Shown here piece by piece: positions 44,129-56,800 of a stretch of DNA of 64,000 nucleotides; position 1 is the stretch's first letter; the number at the start of each line of letters is the position of its first letter. The notes under the pieces are model-generated. The model saw only the letters and a program-made list of their open reading frames with translations, did no database searches and was not told where the DNA came from. This stretch comes from Fonsecaea monophora. Its lineage: Eukaryota > Ascomycota > Eurotiomycetes > Chaetothyriales > Herpotrichiellaceae. The stretch spans positions 1-64,000 of the forward strand of contig NW_019173949.1 in NCBI RefSeq assembly GCF_001642475.1, given 5' to 3'. The translations under genes were made by a program, and so were the position numbers.

Positions 44129-47100
44129 CAGCTCTTCAAAGACACATAGTGTCTATTGCAGCTTCTGACTTCGATCATATTTGGTGGCTCAAGCCTCTGG
44201 CAAGGAAGTTGGAGAAAGACGAGACATCCTGGGTAGCCAGCGAAGAGCAGGCCTGCTCTATTGGGATTCGACTGGGAGTGCTTGTCGGGAAGAAGAGAGG
44301 GAGAGAGGTACGAGATGCGAACAGATCTGCGGCACCACGACAACGTCTGAGGGCCAGAACGATGGAACCACGGCCCAAGAACACAGACAGGTCTCAAGCA
44401 GCATTCATTTGGGCAAGAGCATTCATATTCCAGCAACAGCAAGGAAGGGAGGAAGGGCTGTGGTATGTATGTATACACAATATACATGACAGGTACGTAT
44501 ATATCCATCCCAGTGTCCGAACGAACCTATATACATACATGGCATGTTGGTGAGTCTTCTGCTGCTGCCGCAGCTACTTCCGAGTAAATGCTTTACGAAC
44601 AGGACACAATTACAGCGTCGAGGACATGAATAGTATCTGGTTGGACGGACGAAGCCGAGGCTGCTATGCTGGGTCATGCCGAGTCGTGGTTCGCCAACAT
44701 CGACTCCAGCCTGATGCTGTACACCAATCGCTGTCCACCTCGAGGCTTGCACTACCAACCGATTCATGAATGCTCTAGGCATTGCTTGCAATGTCGACGA
44801 CCACAGCCGTAATGGCAGGCTGTCAACCAATCTAGGTGAAAACCGATGGGGTGGGTCAGTTGGTTATCACTGTAACGCACAACGACATAATCTCTATGAC
44901 CTGTTTGGGAATAATACCAAGCTCCGCCAAAGCCTTTATGCGAGCATACATAGGTACAAGTATATCACGCTTGTGATCCTCCTTCTCTAGCCCTCGATAT
45001 CGCTCGGTGGCACTCACTAGGACGTATGCTGACGCGCAGAACGAACGGCCCGTGGTGGCTACAGCGGGGATTATTTCTCAGATTATTCTTTCTCACCAAA
45101 CTCGATCCAGGGGCTTGAATTGTATCTGAATCTGCTCGTGCCGCTCCTCTATCGACGGGGGACTAGACTTGGTGGAGAAATGGGTGGGTGATGTGAGGTA
45201 AACCTTTATTAGCGAGTATCTTGTGCTCAGTATCATGCGCCAATCCTCCAAAGTGCTATTTCGGCAATTGGATTCACGATTTATCAAGGATCTTTCTTTT
45301 GTCCGGGGCCTCAAAACCCTCGTCCAGCAGGATCGCCACGAAAAAGCCCAGGTCGGGCCATTCGACCTTGCCTACACTCATGCTGATGGGAGGCAACAGT
45401 TGGACCCGAGGGCATTGCAGAGCGAGTGATAATGCCTTGGAATTGAGATTTTGAACTGCACACACAGACACATACACCTTGGACTTCCTTGCGCTTGTAG
45501 TAGAGAAGAACACAAGAACGAATGAATGACGTGATGAAGTGACACTCAACCCCTATTTCATCCGCTCGTGTTATTACAGCCTCTTCTCAACTCTTGGTAT
45601 GCGGAGCTGGAACCAACTCTCAAACGGGAAAGTAGCCGATCCAAATGCCACGGGGGCCAGATTGTCTCAGCAAGCGACGAGGCGGGATGGGATGACGGCG
45701 TGCGACGTGACGAGATAAGTCTCACTCGTCAGCCTCCATATTTTTGGACTTCAGCCACTGGTGGAGCTCTTCCGAGGCTTGTTAAGAGGAGCAACCTCGC
45801 ATAGACTCGGCTTAGAGGGTAACCTGTTCTGTCCATATCAGCTTGGAGAATAGAGTTAGACCCATTCAGTGTTGAGCACGTATACTCAGAGAGATAAAAG
45901 GCCAGATGGCAAAAGGATGAGTAATAAAACTTGCGGCAGGCTCGTCAGATGTACAAAGATAGAAGTCTGTACGAGACAACAGTGGCACAAGCAAGGGGTA
46001 TTGACGCTATGGCGACAAGTGTTTCACCACCGAGGGACCCAAGACATGGGAATCTAGCTGCAAAGCTAGGTACTCGTATAGAGGAAACGAGGAGATTCTG
46101 GGGGCGGCGTGGGACACGACGAGTCGGATTGATTGAAAGCTTGGAGCTGGAGATGAAGAGACTAGAAAAGCTAGCTGCCTGCACAGCCTCCAAGGTACAA
46201 TAATAATGAATGGACTTCTGATGGCATAATGTCAACTGTGCGTGCAAGGAGCAGGATGTTGTTGTTTGTTTGCTTGTAGCAATTGTCCCTGCCAAGGAGA
46301 ATGCCTAGGCGGTTGCCCTGCCAGTGAGAATGTATGTATACCTGGGAAGTGGCCAGTGGGTGGCCGGTGGGCGGTAGGCGGTGGGCATATGTAGGCACTT
46401 ACTGTGTAGTTACGACTGAGCACCACGCCCTCCCTACCAAAACCCGGGTCTTGCCCCCCCACCACCCCCTCCGGCGCCACTCGCGAGCTGCCAGTTGGAT
46501 CGGGCTTACTGGAAAAGCACCTTCCAGGCTTCTCCCCTACCCAATGCCACCAAGTGGGGGCTAAAATGGTCTCGTCAACCCTTCCGAAAAAAACTGGGCC
46601 CCAGGCAAAGGACCCTGCGTGTGCGTGTTGCGCTCTTCGTATAGGGCCACATGCGGCTGGCGAGACAGCCGAGTTGAGTTTAGCGGTGACGCTGGTCGTC
46701 CTGGTGTTGCGCCTCTGATGCGCGTCCTGGTGTCCGAGACTTGCATGCACCGTTTGGTGCAGTCGAGGTTTGAATTTCAGCCCTGACCTGGATACCGCTG
46801 GTTGTCAGCAACGAAAAAGAATAATTTGGTGCTACAACTATTTTGCTGATTCCTTCCAGCTGAATCCCATTTCTCACTCACTCACTCTCACTTGCTCTCC
46901 TCCCTTGCTCTTCATATCATCCCCAAAACCCAGAACTTGCCCTCCTTGCCCGTGGCCTGCAATCCTGCCTTGACCGCCCCTCCTTTATTGTCTGCAACAA
47001 GTCTATCCTTTCCTTTGTCCGTCGACTGGACCACGACCCTATAACAAGGCTGGCTGAGCGTGCTTTGTGACCGTTCTCTTCTCTTCTCACCCCAATTGAG

Positions 47101-47138
47101 ATCAATCTCTCCAGACACCCGCTGCACCAATCTTCAAG

Positions 47139-49469
47139 ATGTGGTTTGTATTCCCGCCAACCATCCTGGGGCCTTGAGAATGAGCTGACGGAATATCAAG
47201 TGGCATCTTTGGCTACATCAACTATCTGGTCGAGAAGGACCGCAGGTTCATTCTAGACACCTTGCTCAATGGTGAGTTGTGCCCCGTACATTCCAACCAC
47301 TCACCTTTCTAACATGGAATTGCTCAGGTCTGGCTCGTCTCGAGTACCGTGGCTACGACTCCGCCGGTCTAGCGGTCGATGGCGACAAGAAAAATGAGGT
47401 TTTTGCGTTTAAAGAGGTGGGAAAGGTGGCCAAACTCCGAGAGCTGGTTGAAAAGTCTGGCGTCGACATGACCAAAGTCTTTGACTCTCACTGCGGTATT
47501 GCTCACACCCGATGGGCCACCCACGGCCAGCCTTCCAGACTCAACTGTCATCCTCACAGGTCAGTTCAGGAACATTTTCATGTGCATGTGCGAGGCATCC
47601 CTCGCTAACCGTCTCACAGATCTGACCCCAAGTGGGAGTTTGCTGTCGTCCACAACGGCATCATCACAAACTACAAAGAGTTGAAGGCCTTGCTCGAGGG
47701 CAAGGGCTTCAAGTTCGAGACCGACACCGACACCGAGTGCATTGCGAAGCTTGCCAAATACCTCTATGACCAACACCCAGACATTGATTTCACCACGCTC
47801 GGAAAGGCTATCATCAAGGAGCTCCAGGGAGCTTTTGGCCTGCTCATGAAGTCCGTCCACTACCCCCACGAATGCATCGCCGCCCGAAAGGGTTCACCTT
47901 TGGTGGTGGGAGTGAAGACTGCCAAAAAGATGAAGGTGGACTTTGTGGACGTCGAGTACTCTGAAGATGGTGGTGCTCTGTCTGCTGAGATTGCAAACCA
48001 CAATGTTGCAGTCAAGAAGTCTACAGCTGGACTCTTGGCCCCCAACGGCATGTTGGCTCCCCCTGACAAGTCGCTGCTCCACCGATCACAATCCCGGGCA
48101 TTCTTGTCGGATGATGGTATGCCTCAACCAGCCGAGTTCTTCCTCTCGTCTGATGCTTCGGCCCTGGTCGAGCACACCAAGAAAGTTTTGTATCTTGAAG
48201 ACGATGACATTGCCCACATCCACGATGGCCAGCTCAACATTCACAGATTGACCAAAGATGATGGTACCAGCAACGTGCGTGCTATCCAGACCATCGAGCT
48301 TGAACTTCAAGAGATCATGAAGGGCAAATTCGACCACTTCATGCAAAAGGAAATCTTTGAACAACCCGAATCTGTCGTCAACACCATGCGTGGTCGTTTG
48401 GATGTCGCAAACAGAACCGTCACTTTGGGAGGTCTCAGACAATACATGAGCACCATTCGAAGATGCAGAAGACTCATCTTCATCGCTTGCGGTACCAGCT
48501 ACCATTCTTGTATGGCTGTCCGGGGTGCGTTTGAGGAGCTCACGGAAATCCCCATTTCTGTCGAGTTGGCTTCCGATTTCCTCGACAGACAGGCCCCAGT
48601 TTTCCGGGACGACACCTGCGTGTTTGTGTCACAGTCTGGCGAGACTGCCGATTCGCTCATGGCTCTGAGATACTGCTTGGAGCGAGGTGCTCTCACTGTG
48701 GGAATTGTCAACGTGGTCGGCTCGTCCATCTCCATGCTGACCCACTGCGGTGTCCACATCAACGCTGGACCTGAGATCGGTGTCGCCTCGACCAAGGCTT
48801 ACACTTCTCAGTTCGTGGCCATGATCATGTTTGCTTTGTCCCTGAGTGAGGACCGCCTCTCCAAGGCTCAGCGCCGTCATGAAATCATTGATGGCCTGGC
48901 CAAGGTCAGCGAACAATTCCGCGAAATCCTCAAACTCAACGACTCGATCAAAGAAATGTGCGCCAAATTCCTGCAGAACCAGAAATCTCTCTTGCTCCTC
49001 GGCCGAGGCAGCCAATACTCAACAGCTTTGGAAGGTGCCCTGAAAATCAAGGAGATTTCATATCTCCACTGCGAAGCAGTCATGTCTGGAGAGCTCAAGC
49101 ATGGTGTTTTGGCGCTTGTCGATGAGAATTTGCCCATCATTATGATCCTGACCAGAGATGACATCTTCCCCAAGTCACTGAACGCTTATCAACAAGGTAA
49201 GGACTGTCCCCGCTTCCATCCAGATGGTCATAGCTAATGATTTGACAGTGATCGCTCGTGGTGGACGACCTATTGTCATCTGCAACAAGGACGACCCAGA
49301 ATTCCCCCCATCCAAGACGGAGCGCATTGAGGTGCCAAAGACGGTCGACTGCTTGCAAGGCTTGTTAAACGTCATCCCACTGCAACTGATTGCCTACTGG
49401 CTTGCGGTTGCTGAGGGACTGAACGTGGATTTCCCGCGCAACTTGGCCAAGTCTGTCACTGTCGAGTAA
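47139..49469 (+). CDS. gfa1: Glutamine:fructose-6-phosphate amidotransferase (GFA1)
   Basis: 701 residues in five exons: 47139-47143, 47201-47271, 47328-47559, 47620-49196 and 49249-49469. It makes glucosamine-6-phosphate, the first committed step to UDP-GlcNAc and thus chitin, N-glycans and GPI anchors. The first coding exon has only 5 nt (ATGTG), and the catalytic Cys2 codon is completed by exon 2, giving MCGIFGYINYLVEKDRRFIL. The glutaminase domain follows (GLARLEYRGYDSAGLAV, CGIAHTRWATHGQPS, VVHNGIITNYKEL). Two SIS domains come next (IFIACGTSYHSCMAVRGAFE, VSQSGETADSL, LGRGSQYSTALEGALKIKEI). The end DFPRNLAKSVTVE is the classical C-terminus. All key residues are present. Confidence 0.98.
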
Positions 49470-49856
49470 ACTTGTTTTGCGGAGAGCCTGCAGCGTGTGC
49501 GCGTTCTGCTTATTGTGCTATGAGGGATTATCTCAGGGAATGATCTGGGAACACTACCAAAGGGAGAATGAGTACTTTGTAGAAAGTAAATGAGATACCG
49601 GTAGAGAAAGTACTTTAAGGAGTTTTTAGAACAAAATATTCCCTGACTTGCCCTCCTGTTCCTAGAGAGAAGATGTTGACATCAAGGGTGTATTTAGTCC
49701 TTGTAGTCTGTTGTTGTCATTGCCAGGCTGATTTGGAGAAAGTTGGAGAAGTTGCTTGACGAACTCGAAAGGCTGCATTTGGCAATTGAAGGACACATTA
49801 CAATTCTGTGCCCCAAGTCTCTTTGGCACCTCCTCGAGCTCTTCATATGGAAAGCA
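49470..49856. other. Spacer between gfa1 and gpi10
   Basis: 387 bp, AT-rich in its first half; holds the gfa1 3' end and the gpi10 promoter. No other feature seen. Confidence 0.5.
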
Positions 49857-52162
49857 ATGTCATTAGATGAGTCAATTGTGGCCAAGTCGTTTCTGCAAAC
49901 GGGTGAAGATGCATCGGCCAGTCGTCGGCTCACACGCGCTCCGGCCTCTCCCAGCACGCGACGTTCGTTCTCTGTCGCGCCTCACAATGTCTTCCTATTC
50001 TTAGTCGGGTTACGATTGGTCAATGCCTTGACGACAAGGACATTCTTCCAGCCAGACGAGTATTTCCAAGCCTTGGAGCCAGCATGGCAGTGGGCATTTG
50101 GAGGAAGAGCAGGAGCGTGGATAACATGGGTGCGATAAACCGACAAAAGGCATACAAACAGTGAAGGAAAGCTCATGATGGACAACAGGAGTGGAAGAAC
50201 CATCTGCGATCAGCGATACACCCTGCAGTCTTCGGGCTATGCTACCAGCTTGCCGACACTGTTGCTGAGCGCTTGATGTTGCAAAGCCCTGTTCGCTCAG
50301 AGGTCCTGCTTGCTGCCCCAAAGACCTTACAGGCATTCTTCGCCGCGACAGCGGATTTCTATACCTGGAGACTTGCGTCCTACGTCTACGGGAAAGACTC
50401 GGCAGCAGCTCTAGCAACGTTGTTGTTAACTGTAGTCAGCCCGTGGCAATGGTTCTGTTCTACGCGGACATTCTCCAATTCGTTGGAAACAACTTTGACC
50501 GTCATCGCCTTGTACAATTGGCCCTGGCATTGGATGCTTCCACAAACTGGAAATCACGACGCCGCCAAGGCTCTGCTTGAGAACCACGGGATCCGCTCTC
50601 GAGACGAATCTGCGGCGGACAAGGGCTTGACAGACGAGTTGACCCGATTGCGAAGGGCGCTGTTCTGCGCTGCTGTGGCGACAATCCTCCGGCCCACGAA
50701 TGTTCTTATATGGATGATCTTGACATTCACCACCTTCATTCGGGATTGGAACTCGATAGGCCCAAACTGGGCCGAGTGTATCCTGTTCGTGCGCGAAACA
50801 GTGCTCTGTGGGAGCATGGTTCTGGCCTCTTCGACCATACTTGATCGACTATTCTACGATGCTTGGGTTTTCCCACCGCTGAACTTCCTCCAGGTCAATG
50901 TTGTCCAGTCACTGGCAAGCTTCTACGGCAACAACGATTGGCACTATTATGTTTCCCAAGGGTATCCTCTTCTTCTAATGACGGCACTACCATTTACATT
51001 GACCGGACTGTTTCGAGCCTTGAGCTCAAACGATGCACATTTTGCACAGACACCTCCCGCTGGCCGCGGTGCTCTTCGCTCTCTCTCCATCATATGTCTT
51101 CTAGTCCCAGCGGCCTTCTCAGTCATCGCACACAAGGAAGTGCGCTTCATCTATCCCTTGCTTCCAGCTCTACATACTGTGACTGCCTTGCCTTTGGCGT
51201 CCTTCTTCCAGCCGTTGATAACCTCGTCTTGGTCGTCTCACATGACAAAGCGACTTGTCCTCCTCCTTATTCTGTCCCTAGATCTCACGGTATCATACTA
51301 CACCACCCAGATCCACAATTCCGGAATTATCGACCTGACACACTACCTACGTCACGAGTTCGAGGCGGTCTATCTCGCCTCTCCCACACCCTCAAACATG
51401 ACGGTTGGCATGTTCATGCCCTGTCACTCCACCCCATGGCGCTCACATTTACAATACCCCCCGACCTCAACCCACCCAGGCATCCGAGCTTGGGCTCTGA
51501 CGTGTGAACCGCCACTCAATCTCAACGTGACCGAGAAATCAAGCTATTTGGACGAAGCAGACCAATTCTACGCCAACCCCTCTCTCTGGGTGAAGAAGTA
51601 CATGTCACGCCACCCTCCACAACGCAAGGGCAACACTAGACCCAGCGGCTCAGTGGCAGGAATTCTCCCGGCCTCAAATATACAGGGTAAGATCGACACC
51701 ATACCTTCCGATCTCCTGGAGAGAGAGCGGGCAGAACAGTTCTGGCTCACCGGCGGCCAAGGCCGAAAGCCATGGCCAGACTACCTCGTCTTCTTCGCCC
51801 AGCTAGAACCCTCTTTGCAAGTAATCCTCAGGGGGAGCGGATATGGCGAATGTGAGCGACTGTTCAATTCTCACTGGCACGACGATGGGAGGCGGCAGGG
51901 CGATGTGGTTGTGTGGTGCCTCGATCCTGCAAGACAGCGGGAACAGAACCAGAAGACAACCCTGGGAATCGAGACCAAGTCTAGTATCGACATGGACGAA
52001 GTCGAAGACGCAATCCACGACCCGTACGCGTTGGGAGATACAGGAAAGACGGGGCAAAAGGTCCTCGGCGGCGGCGACGGCGCTGCGAAGGGAAAAAATA
52101 AAGAGCCGTTCAGGAGGGTGGTCGAGAAGCCCTTTTGGAAAGTCAGAGGGCCAGAAGACTGA
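49857..52162 (+). CDS. gpi10: GPI mannosyltransferase 3 (Gpi10 / PIG-B)
   Basis: 748 residues in two exons, 49857-50129 and 50189-52162. The join gives the sequence AGAWITW-EWKNHLRSAIHP. It adds the third mannose of the GPI anchor in the ER membrane, using dolichol-phosphate-mannose. The GT22-family signature is clear: RLVNALTTRTFFQPDEYFQA, with the catalytic-type acidic residues in the QPDEY/F motif, then LEPAWQWAFG. Multiple hydrophobic spans follow, and the late luminal motif HKEVRFIYPLLPALHTV is typical of the family. The C-terminal part (after about residue 600) is hydrophilic and long. The start ATG 49857 gives a 40-residue cytosolic leader. It lies directly downstream of gfa1 in the same orientation. 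Confidence 0.95.
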
Positions 52163-53697
52163 TTTTTGCCGCTCCGTCATTGAATGTGGACTGTCAAAGT
52201 AAAACCATAAACGATAGATGAATGGTACCCATACCAGACAAATCTCCAGGCGCCTCCCTCATCCTCTTCCTCCTTTCCCTTTTCGTGGAGAATGATTGAA
52301 TACCTCACAAGTCCCTCCTGTCTGCGGCCGCTTTAACTTGTCACGTGATGATAATCCACGTGAGGTGTCGTGGGAGCCTTTGGGAGCCGCGGAGCCTCAA
52401 TTCGGCCCCCACCGACCTCTCCTGCCAACGCCCCACACCTGCCACACTTCCTTCATCACCTCGTATTCATGAGGAACTCGGATGCTGCTCGGTCAGACAC
52501 TCGCATTACACTTATTACTGGTCTACACCTTCGTCGATACAGACCTCCTAGTCTCCCAATGGTTAGCCTCGCCTAATCGACACAGAGGCCTCGTTAGCCT
52601 TTCATGTATCATTTTACCTGCTGCCATGGATTGTCTACGGATCAGCGATGCTGCCTGCGGAGCAGCAGCACCTACGGCCTTCGACTTTTGCTTGGAGCCT
52701 CGACTTGGTTTGATGCTTGCTATGTCCTCGAATTTTTGCCCCTTGTATAGTATCGGTTCTGCTTGTCTGGATGCCGTTCACCTTTGCTTATACGCAGGAT
52801 CGTCTCCGTCTTTATAGCTGTCGACTTTGTCTACGAACGAACGAACGATCCTGGAGGACTGAAAAAGAGACGAGAAGGGGCGGGATCCCCACAGTCACAT
52901 GTCGATCAGTCAGACAACTCATATGACATTTACCCACCTCTACATCTCTTACACCTTTCATTGACACAGACCTAGTCCTCACAGCGCTTCCAAACATTGC
53001 TCAGCAAAGCGGCCAGAGTAGGCACTAACCGAGTTTAGGCAAAGCTTGGGGCAAACGACAAGCAGGAAGGCTTTGATCATAATGCTCGAACTGGTAAAAC
53101 CGCCTCAGAAGTACATTGGCTGTATGAAGCCACTACAACGTGGTCGGGTCCAATAGGTCTTCCAACACAATAGTTTCAATGGAGGCGCAAACACCAAACT
53201 CCGATAGGTTGGACCCCCCGGTCCCGATCCTCCCCCAGAATCCCAGTCAAGGCTGCAAGAAGACGAAAGTGGCAGAGCTTGCAACCCTCTGCAGCGAAGC
53301 GCTATATCCTAGCCAGTCAAAGACGCATTCGAGAGTAGCTGAGCATATCTCGCATGGATGGGATGCAGTAAAAGAGTGCTCATCCACCCTACAATTGCGG
53401 ACTCAAAAACTGGAAAGCACTCAGCCGCAAGTGGATGTGGTGGCCTCCCATGCCGCCTTGGACAGGTGAGCGATATGCGCAAGCTGGAATTGCAGCCCGC
53501 TCGCAGCCCTCCTTTTGAGATTTTCTTTGGAATGGACATACTCTGGATTGCTGTTATACCGCGCAATGAAGTATCGGGATTACTTTTCGTCGAAGCGCGC
53601 ACATTATCAGCCGGTCCGCTGTTTTTCGACGCCACTCTGGTCCATATCGGCACCCGGCGCTCAAGCCTCAGCCTTACGCCTCCGTCATCCATCAAAC
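52163..53697. other. Intergenic region before the ankyrin/CorA-like gene
   Basis: 1.5 kb without a firmly supported gene. The CACGTGA pair at 52341-52363 is the clearest element. A frame at 53179-53469 (starts MEAQTPNSDRLDPPVPILPQ) ends at a good GTGAGC donor (53468) and could be an upstream exon of the next gene. However, no acceptor that I tried joins it in frame to the ankyrin exon. Pyrimidine-rich sequence at 52400-52900 yields hydrophobic open frames in all three frames. Confidence 0.45.
52341..52363. promoter_or_regulatory. Paired CACGTGA elements
   Basis: TCACGTGA (palindrome, 52341-52348) and CACGTGA (52357-52363), 16 bp apart. E-box-type sites, probably regulatory; the target gene is unclear. 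Confidence 0.4.
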
Positions 53698-53841
53698 ATG
53701 GCAGATTCCACTGCCCCTGCAGAGCCACAGCAAGACGGGGTACCCGACATCAACGAAAATCCATCAAGTATGGTGGATTCTACTTCCCCTGCAGAGCCAC
53801 AGCGAGACGGTGGACCCGACATCAATGGGGATCAGAAAGAT
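53698..53841 (+). repeat. 72-bp tandem duplication at the start of the ankyrin/CorA-like gene
   Basis: Two 24-codon units begin MADSTAPAEPQQDG and MVDSTSPAEPQRDG. Each begins with an in-frame ATG (53698 and 53770), so translation could start at either. Confidence 0.85.
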
Positions 53842-56800
53842 TTTGACAAGAAGTTGTTGCAGGCAGCACAAGACGGCGATGCTCAGGAATTGATTCGCTG
53901 TCTTAAAAAGGGGGCAGACATCAATGCGGTGGACGATTACGGTTGCACTGTCCTCCACAAAGCAGCACTGTACGGAAGAACAGAAATGACGCGCATTCTA
54001 CTCGCCCAGAATGATCTCGATGTCAATGCACAGGACAAAGATGGGGAAACGGCCTTATACCAAGCCACTGAAAGGAAAGAAGAGACTATCATAGAGCTGC
54101 TGTTGAAGGCTGGTGCAAAAGTCACAATCAAAACCAAGATGGGAGACACAGCTCTGCACCAAGCAGCATCAGAAAACTACCTCACAGGTGTCGAACTTCT
54201 ACTTGATAAGGCTAAGAGTGCGACTATCAGGACCAGCGAGGAAGAGACGGCTCTGCTTGTGAATGATATAAATGGTGAGGGAGACCCGGTTCTGCATGTG
54301 GCCGCTCGACATGGCAGCGAAGACGTCGTCAAGCTTCTTCTCAAGTGCAAAGTCGATACGACAGCCTTGGACAAGGGTCAAAAAACAGCATTATACAGGG
54401 CTTTTGAATACGAACAGATCTACGTTGTCAAGCTCTTACCTCACCAGGACGACTCACTCAAGTCCCCAGATACCAACGAGATGATACGACTAGCGTATGC
54501 AACCTTTAGCGGTGATTTTCCACTGGTACAGGAGTTGATGAGCAAAGAAGATTCAGTGAACAAAGAAGATTCAGTGAACACGATTCTCTTGCACTGGGCA
54601 GCAGCCGGAGGATCGCCAGAGGTTGCAGGGTTGTTACTTAAAAAGGGCTTTGTTGTCTCCAGCCTATATCAAGATGGCACACCCTTACATTTTGCCTCCA
54701 TAGCTGGGGAAAAAGAGGTTTCACAGCTCCTTCTCAAAAATGGTGCCGATGTCAACGCGAGTGATCAATATGGCATGACGCCCCTTCACTGGGCTGCCGA
54801 AGGAGGCTCCACAGAGGTTGTCAAGCTACTGTTGGAGGGGGAGCGTGCCGCCATGATTGATTCAGTATCAGACGGTGGACGAACGGCATTACATTGGGCC
54901 ACATTGACGGGAGAAAAAGGTGTCGTTGAGCATCTATTGGAGAAGGGTGCGGATTTCGAGTTGAGGGATGACGATGGATGTACGCCTTTGCACTGGGCCT
55001 GCGTTGAAGGTCATGCAGAGTTGATAGATATCCTGATTAAAAAGGATGCAAACTCCGAAGCAAGACAACGAAATGGGGGGACGCCATTGCACCTGGCTGC
55101 TTATAACAACAAGACGGACGCCATCAGAAAACTACTGAATCACAAAGTTGACAGCAATGCCAGGGACGACGACGATTGGACTGTCTTACACTGGGCTGCA
55201 GACAAAGGAAGCAAAGATGCAATGGAATTATTATTATCATCATTAAAGAAAGAAAGCACAGGGATGCTTTCAGCCGAGAACAAGGACGGGAACACAGCCT
55301 TACACCATGCTTGTGCAGAGGGTCATTTTGAGGTGGTGAAACTCCTCTTGGGTAAAATGAAAAACCCGATCGCTGCCCATGTCGACCGCAACAAATACGC
55401 GCTTGCTGCTGCTGCAAGGAGCGGCGCAGTAGATGTGGTGCAGCTTCTAGTTGACTGGGAGGCAAATTTGATATCTACTGGATCCGGGGAAGATAGGAAC
55501 ATGTTCTTCCTGACAGAGGAGCAGGCTGAGTCAGTTGGAGACATATTGTGGATGAACGGAAGTCACTGGAAAAGATGGCTGAGTACAGCACGCTATTCGT
55601 TGCAATGGGCAGCTCGAAATGGGAATGAAGATCTATTGAAGAGCATCCTATCTGATTATCCCACTCTTTTGGGGCAAGATAGGCTGGCGACTGACAAGAC
55701 ACCATTGTACTGGGCTGCGGTTGGAGGGCAAGAAGAGCTTGTGAAAACGGTGGCGGAGATGTTGATGAAGGAGACCAAAGAAAAGAGGCTCTCAATGAAA
55801 AATGGGCTTGGAGCACTCAGAACTGCTGTGAAGAAGGGATACAACACCATCACTCAGGACCTGTTGCAGAAAATGTCGAATGCGCCAGATGGAGAGACAA
55901 ACAAATGGACTCCCCTTCACTGGGCAGTACACCATCAAGAAAAGATCGTTGTTCAGGACATGCTGCGCAGTGGCGCCAACCCCCAGGAGAGAATCAACGA
56001 AGGGGAATCGGCTCTTGAGCTCGCTCAGAGGTTGGGCGCCAAAGAGATCAGGACGCTTCTTGAGAATCCTTTACGGTTTCCTCGAAAGCCGGCTCCTCTG
56101 AAACTTCCAGACTCTCCGGAGGAGGAGCCGACACGTGTCTGCAAAGACTTCACTGCGAATATCGTTGATTTTTCTCTCTCCGAGGGAACAGACACCACCC
56201 TTGGAATAGAGAAAAGAGTCTACGACATCATATACGGGAGTGGACCAGAAAAGATAATGGAGGACATTCGGCAGAGTTGGGATATCAAGCAGCTTGAACA
56301 CCAATTCAGGTGGATACATCTTCCAGCAAACAATGTGAGTGACGGCGCCTATCCTCGACCATTGTCTCTTTTGACTGATTCTGGGCAGTGGCGTTGGCTT
56401 AAGGTAAAAGAGAGAGAGAGAAAGTGCCTACCGAGTTGTTGAGCTTATCTCCTGACATTTTGGCCAGGACCTTGTGCAAAGAATCTCTAAAGACGCGAAT
56501 AAAACAGACGAAGAGTATGCTCGAGTGGAAAACTTCATATCAGAGAACCGTCGCGATGGTGAACATCTGGGAGATGCACATTGCCGATTTATGAACACTG
56601 GCGTGCGCGTGAGATACTTTACCATACCCATTGCTTCGGGTCTAGCTAAATCATTGACTATGTTTCAGTTTCATCAGATTGACTTTACCTCTAGTAAAGA
56701 GGCAAGCAGCATCTCCACGGATCGGAGACAACAGACGGTATCAAAGACAGATGCGCAAACCAAGGGGCAGGAACTCCCTACTCAGGAGGAACCAAACAGG

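Larger units (their letters stand above)
42908..47138. other. Gene-poor 4.2-kb region
   Basis: No gene can be supported with confidence. Short frames at 45235-45429 (plus, MRQSSKVLFRQLDSRFIKDL..) and 45949-46203 (plus, basic, helix-rich end GLIESLELEMKRLEKLAA) have orderly sequence but no recognisable family. Two related 51-bp blocks lie at 43850-43900 and 44078-44128. A G-rich tract at 46346-46385 (repeated GGTGGG and GGCGGT units) could form a quadruplex. AT-rich ATACATAC-type simple sequence occurs at 44460-44550. The right end (46.8-47.1 kb) is pyrimidine-rich and should be the GFA1 leader and promoter. Confidence 0.5.

Noticed and set aside
44011..44553. Overlapping open frames of 165 (minus) and 134 (plus) codons
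   Set aside because: They overlap each other on opposite strands, lack motifs and include simple ATACATAC-type sequence.
52482..52860. Hydrophobic peptides in all three plus frames as a decayed membrane-protein gene
   Set aside because: The strand is pyrimidine-rich, which alone yields Leu/Phe/Ser/Val-rich peptides in every frame; no family match and no consistent frame.
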